From NCBI GenBank assembly GCA_031292355.1, contig JARLHI010000045.1, positions 1 to 60,705 of the forward strand: DNA of 60,705 bases. Reading direction: 5' to 3'. The DNA comes from Candidatus Obscuribacterales bacterium. GTDB lineage: Bacteria; Cyanobacteriota; Vampirovibrionia; Obscuribacterales; Obscuribacteraceae. The translations under genes were made by a program, and so were the position numbers. Under the pieces are notes generated by a model. That model was not told where the DNA came from, searched no databases, and worked only from the letters and a program-made list of their open reading frames with translations. Numbering within the stretch: position 1 is the stretch's first letter; every line of letters starts with the position of its first letter. Positions 58,304 through 60,705 of this stretch are shown here, in pieces.

Positions 58304-60705
58304 ATGAGTTCAAAATACATCCCTTTTTCCATCGCCATCGCTCTCCTCAAGCTGGCAACGCCTGCAGCGCAAGCAGATAATCTTACGGCTGCAGTCACTA
58401 AAATGAGCTATGAGCCATCGCCGGGTCACACGACCGGCTTACTCAAAGGCTGTGGACCACTTACTAAGCTGGGACCTTATAAACTTGATCACGCGACTGC
58501 CTCATTCCGCGGTGACAGCGTTTCTCTAATGGATCGTCACGACCCGGGTCACCAGATCGCCATGACCGGTCTTGTCGTATCGCCGGAGTTGAAAGTAAAT
58601 GGCAAAAAGATTACCTATAGCGGAATGGCGTACTTCCCGCAATTTGAAGAATGCTGCAATCCGAGCAAGAACAAAGAAAGAGTCTATTTAAAAGATAACA
58701 AGAGTGTCGTCGGTTCTATCACGAACGTCGACACTAAAGCTGTAACCATAACAACTGCTGACGGGACACAAACAATTCCTCTTGATACTGTGGCTGACGT
58801 TGAATCGCCTAAGATGTATCACTTTGAAGTTGAAGGACTGGTTGACCCCACTGTTGCTGTCGATCCAAATTTACCCTTCGATTTAAATGTACAAAAAGTC
58901 GCTGCTGATGAGACTGATTCGTATGACAAACGTCATAAGAGAAGAGGCGCCGGCGCAATTGAAACTGCTAGCACCATCCCTGGTGCTGCTGGCACTGCCG
59001 TTCCATCGGCTATTTCTGGTAGCAGCGTAGTTGGTACCGGCACACCAAGTGTTGCTACTAATCCGAATCTGAATGTTGGCTCAAATTCATTTGGTGGTGG
59101 CAATTCGCTTGTCGCCGCCGATCCAACTGCTACTGCGAATCCAGTGGTCGCCACGAATCCTTATACTACTTACAGTCCCACAGCAGCTGCTGGTCCAGGC
59201 GCTGACAAAGCTGGTTTGCCAGGTGCAGTAACTCCGTCCGCTAATGGAAACGATCCAAAAATCCAGGGTCAGGTACAGAAAAAGTCAAAAAGTCAGCTCG
59301 CTTCAAAAGCAGATAATAACCCGGATGAAGATAGAAATAGAAAGAAACGTGGAGGCGCTGGTTGGGTAGATGGAGATGGCGTCACAGCCGTCGCTGGAGC
59401 TGGCGCTATTGCTGGCACTTCTGTCGCAAGTTCAACAGGCAACGTTGTGGCAGGTTCTGTTCCTGGTACCTACTCCAAAGTTTTGGGCGCTCAGATACCA
59501 CATCCTGTATTTCCTAAGTTGCCGTCATGGATGACGAACATCACACATCCAGCCGTGCCAACTGCTCCGGCTACCGTTCCGAGTAACAGTCCGAACCTTA
59601 GAAAAGGTGGAGGCGGCGCTCTCGGAAGTAAATCGAATACTCAATCGACTTCGAATCCTTCTATACATGCACCATCTTCAACATCGTCTTCTCATGTAAG
59701 CGTACCGTCCACTGGCACTGCACCTAAGGCAGTTTCTGCAACTACAAGTAAAGCTGCGAATCCAACGCGTCCGACCGTCGCGCCGCGTTCGACGACTCAA
59801 CCGCTTTCGAGCACTCAAACACATTCCACCACTCGCACAAATTCGAACACTACAAAACATGTGTCCCCGACGCATGTGACGACTCCAATTAGTGTGACTA
59901 ACCCACCGACTGCTACATCTCCAACGCATGCTGGCAATACCGATAAACCCGTTTCTGCTGGTCAAGATCATAAAAAGAAGAGAGGCGCCGGATGGGCAGC
60001 CGCTGGTAGCACTGCTGCTGGTGCCACAGGCATTGCCGTACCGACCTCGATCAATAACAATAGTGGAAGTGTAGTTCCTGGCGCAGGTACTGGTGCAAAT
60101 CCAGCTGTCGGCGCGCCGCCAGCATTTACTGGCACGAGCCCAGTTCAAGGTAACTCTGGCCTACTACCAGGTGTAACTCCATTTCGCAAAGACGAACCAT
60201 CGGTTGCGCCAAGCATACCAACTGCTCCTGGAACCAATGTCTCTACCCCCGCTCCGAGCACAACAACTCCGAGCACAACAGCATCTAAGAACGGTAAAAC
60301 ACCGGACACTGATAAAGATAAGAAGAGAAAGAGAAGAAAGCGCGCAGCCCTGGCGTTTTTCGGCGTCGGCGCCACCGGCACAGCTATTGGGGTGCCCACA
60401 GGCCTTACTCACGGTACACACGTCGCTCCTGTTGGCTTCTCTAACTCCGGCGTCATAGCACCATCAGCGCCAAGCACGGTATTCCCGACTCTGCCTCCTG
60501 TTCATGGTGGATTCCCTGTACCACCTCCTGGCGGATCTGGACCGAAACATTTAGGAAGAGGACCGAATCCGACAACATCGCCGACACATCCGACTTCGCC
60601 AACGTCACCAACGTCGACAACATCGCCGACGCATCCGACTTCGCCAACGTCACCAACGTCGACAACATCGCCGACGCATCCGACTTCGCCAACGTCACCA
60701 ACGTC
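58304..60705 (+). CDS. Thr/Pro/Ala-rich surface protein with basic RGAG modules, 3' end outside window
   Basis: The reading frame from ATG 58304 stays open for 800 codons to the window edge. It has a signal peptide (IPFSIAIALLKLATPAAQA) and an N-terminal domain of about 180 residues (GCGPLTKLGPYKLDHATASF, GKKITYSGMAYFPQFEECCN, VDTKAVTITTADGTQTIPLD). Four modules follow, each a Lys/Arg cluster with an RGAG(W)-like word and an Ala/Gly-rich stretch (KRHKRRGAG; RNRKKRGGAGW; DHKKKRGAGW; DKKRKRRKRAA). They are separated by Thr/Ser/Pro-rich linkers, and the last linker ends in a 45-bp tandem repeat. It looks like a mucin-like, possibly glycosylated surface or matrix protein. No enzyme domain is seen. 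It is divergent from another secreted-protein gene. Confidence 0.8.
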   Translation, partial: MSSKYIPFSIAIALLKLATPAAQADNLTAAVTKMSYEPSPGHTTGLLKGCGPLTKLGPYKLDHATASFRGDSVSLMDRHDPGHQIAMTGLVVSPELKVNGKKITYSGMAYFPQFEECCNPSKNKERVYLKDNKSVVGSITNVDTKAVTITTADGTQTIPLDTVADVESPKMYHFEVEGLVDPTVAVDPNLPFDLNVQKVAADETDSYDKRHKRRGAGAIETASTIPGAAGTAVPSAISGSSVVGTGTPSVATNPNLNVGSNSFGGGNSLVAADPTATANPVVATNPYTTYSPTAAAGPGADKAGLPGAVTPSANGNDPKIQGQVQKKSKSQLASKADNNPDEDRNRKKRGGAGWVDGDGVTAVAGAGAIAGTSVASSTGNVVAGSVPGTYSKVLGAQIPHPVFPKLPSWMTNITHPAVPTAPATVPSNSPNLRKGGGGALGSKSNTQSTSNPSIHAPSSTSSSHVSVPSTGTAPKAVSATTSKAANPTRPTVAPRSTTQPLSSTQTHSTTRTNSNTTKHVSPTHVTTPISVTNPPTATSPTHAGNTDKPVSAGQDHKKKRGAGWAAAGSTAAGATGIAVPTSINNNSGSVVPGAGTGANPAVGAPPAFTGTSPVQGNSGLLPGVTPFRKDEPSVAPSIPTAPGTNVSTPAPSTTTPSTTASKNGKTPDTDKDKKRKRRKRAALAFFGVGATGTAIGVPTGLTHGTHVAPVGFSNSGVIAPSAPSTVFPTLPPVHGGFPVPPPGGSGPKHLGRGPNPTTSPTHPTSPTSPTSTTSPTHPTSPTSPTSTTSPTHPTSPTSPT
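60572..60705 (+). repeat. 45-bp tandem repeat (about 3 copies in view)
   Basis: Units start at 60572, 60617 and 60662, each 15 codons (TTSPTHPTSPTSPTS). The copies are nearly identical and the last is cut by the window edge, so the true number is unknown. Confidence 0.95.

Noticed and set aside
60453..60701. Minus-strand frame with a repeated LVTLAKSDASAM word
   Set aside because: It is the 45-bp repeat of the Thr/Pro-rich gene read backwards. The plus-strand frame is open for 800 codons with a signal peptide.
60572..60705. CRISPR array
   Set aside because: The repeats are contiguous without spacers, in frame and inside a coding region.

Overview
This 60.7 kb window comes from a diderm (Gram-negative type) bacterium. 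It encodes two complete tripartite RND efflux systems with TolC-like outer-membrane factors, many signal-peptide proteins, an outer-membrane-type lipoprotein adaptor, and two-component systems. The mix of orthocaspase-TPR, WG-repeat, HTTM, PKD and very Thr/Pro/Ala-rich surface proteins, with many short secreted proteins of unknown function, would fit a non-photosynthetic Cyanobacteriota lineage (Vampirovibrionia/Obscuribacterales type). That placement is an inference from gene style only, since no marker gene settles it.

Layout. 1-1534: one end of an IS200/IS605-type element with divergent tnpA (cut by the window edge) and a complete tnpB, closed by a GC-rich end hairpin. 1579-2694: an Old Yellow Enzyme. 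3172-10572: a glycine-zipper envelope protein and a three-gene RND efflux operon (lipoprotein adaptor, HAE1-type pump with a His-rich loop, TolC/NodT channel). 10574-15578: a gene graveyard holding small ORFs, a broken matrixin-TPR protease, a frameshifted relaxase remnant, an acetyltransferase and a truncated LuxR-type response regulator. 15597-17151: an array of 13 tRNA genes with 13 different anticodons, all on the minus strand. It contains simple repeats, and several of the tRNAs lack otherwise near-universal features. 17236-17411: a long hairpin and a tRNA 3'-half-like scar.

17.5-35.6 kb: mostly ordinary genes. These include a MazF/PemK toxin-antitoxin pair, an M15-type peptidase, a decayed higBA remnant, a metallophosphoesterase, a TPR protein, a CPBP membrane protease, a methyltransferase/WG-repeat pair, glutathione peroxidase, a hotdog thioesterase, the ribosome-assembly GTPase RsgA, a methyltransferase pseudogene, and a divergent MmyB-type regulator/NAD-epimerase pair sharing a palindromic operator candidate.

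35.6-60.7 kb: a second efflux locus (TolC-like factor facing two tandem paralogous RND pumps and an adaptor), a caspase-like protein with a long TPR array, a SAF-domain membrane protein, a divergent response-regulator/globin-coupled histidine kinase pair whose globin lacks the heme-binding histidine, an HTTM protein with its partner, a large secreted protein, and the first 800 codons of a Thr/Pro-rich surface protein. That last protein carries repeated basic RGAG modules and a 45-bp tandem repeat that runs off the window.

The most unusual part is the tRNA array. Its tRNA-Gln has lost both the D-loop GG and the T-loop TTC that normally join the tRNA elbow. Other members show C33, U37, a missing G-1, C8 or an irregular T-stem.
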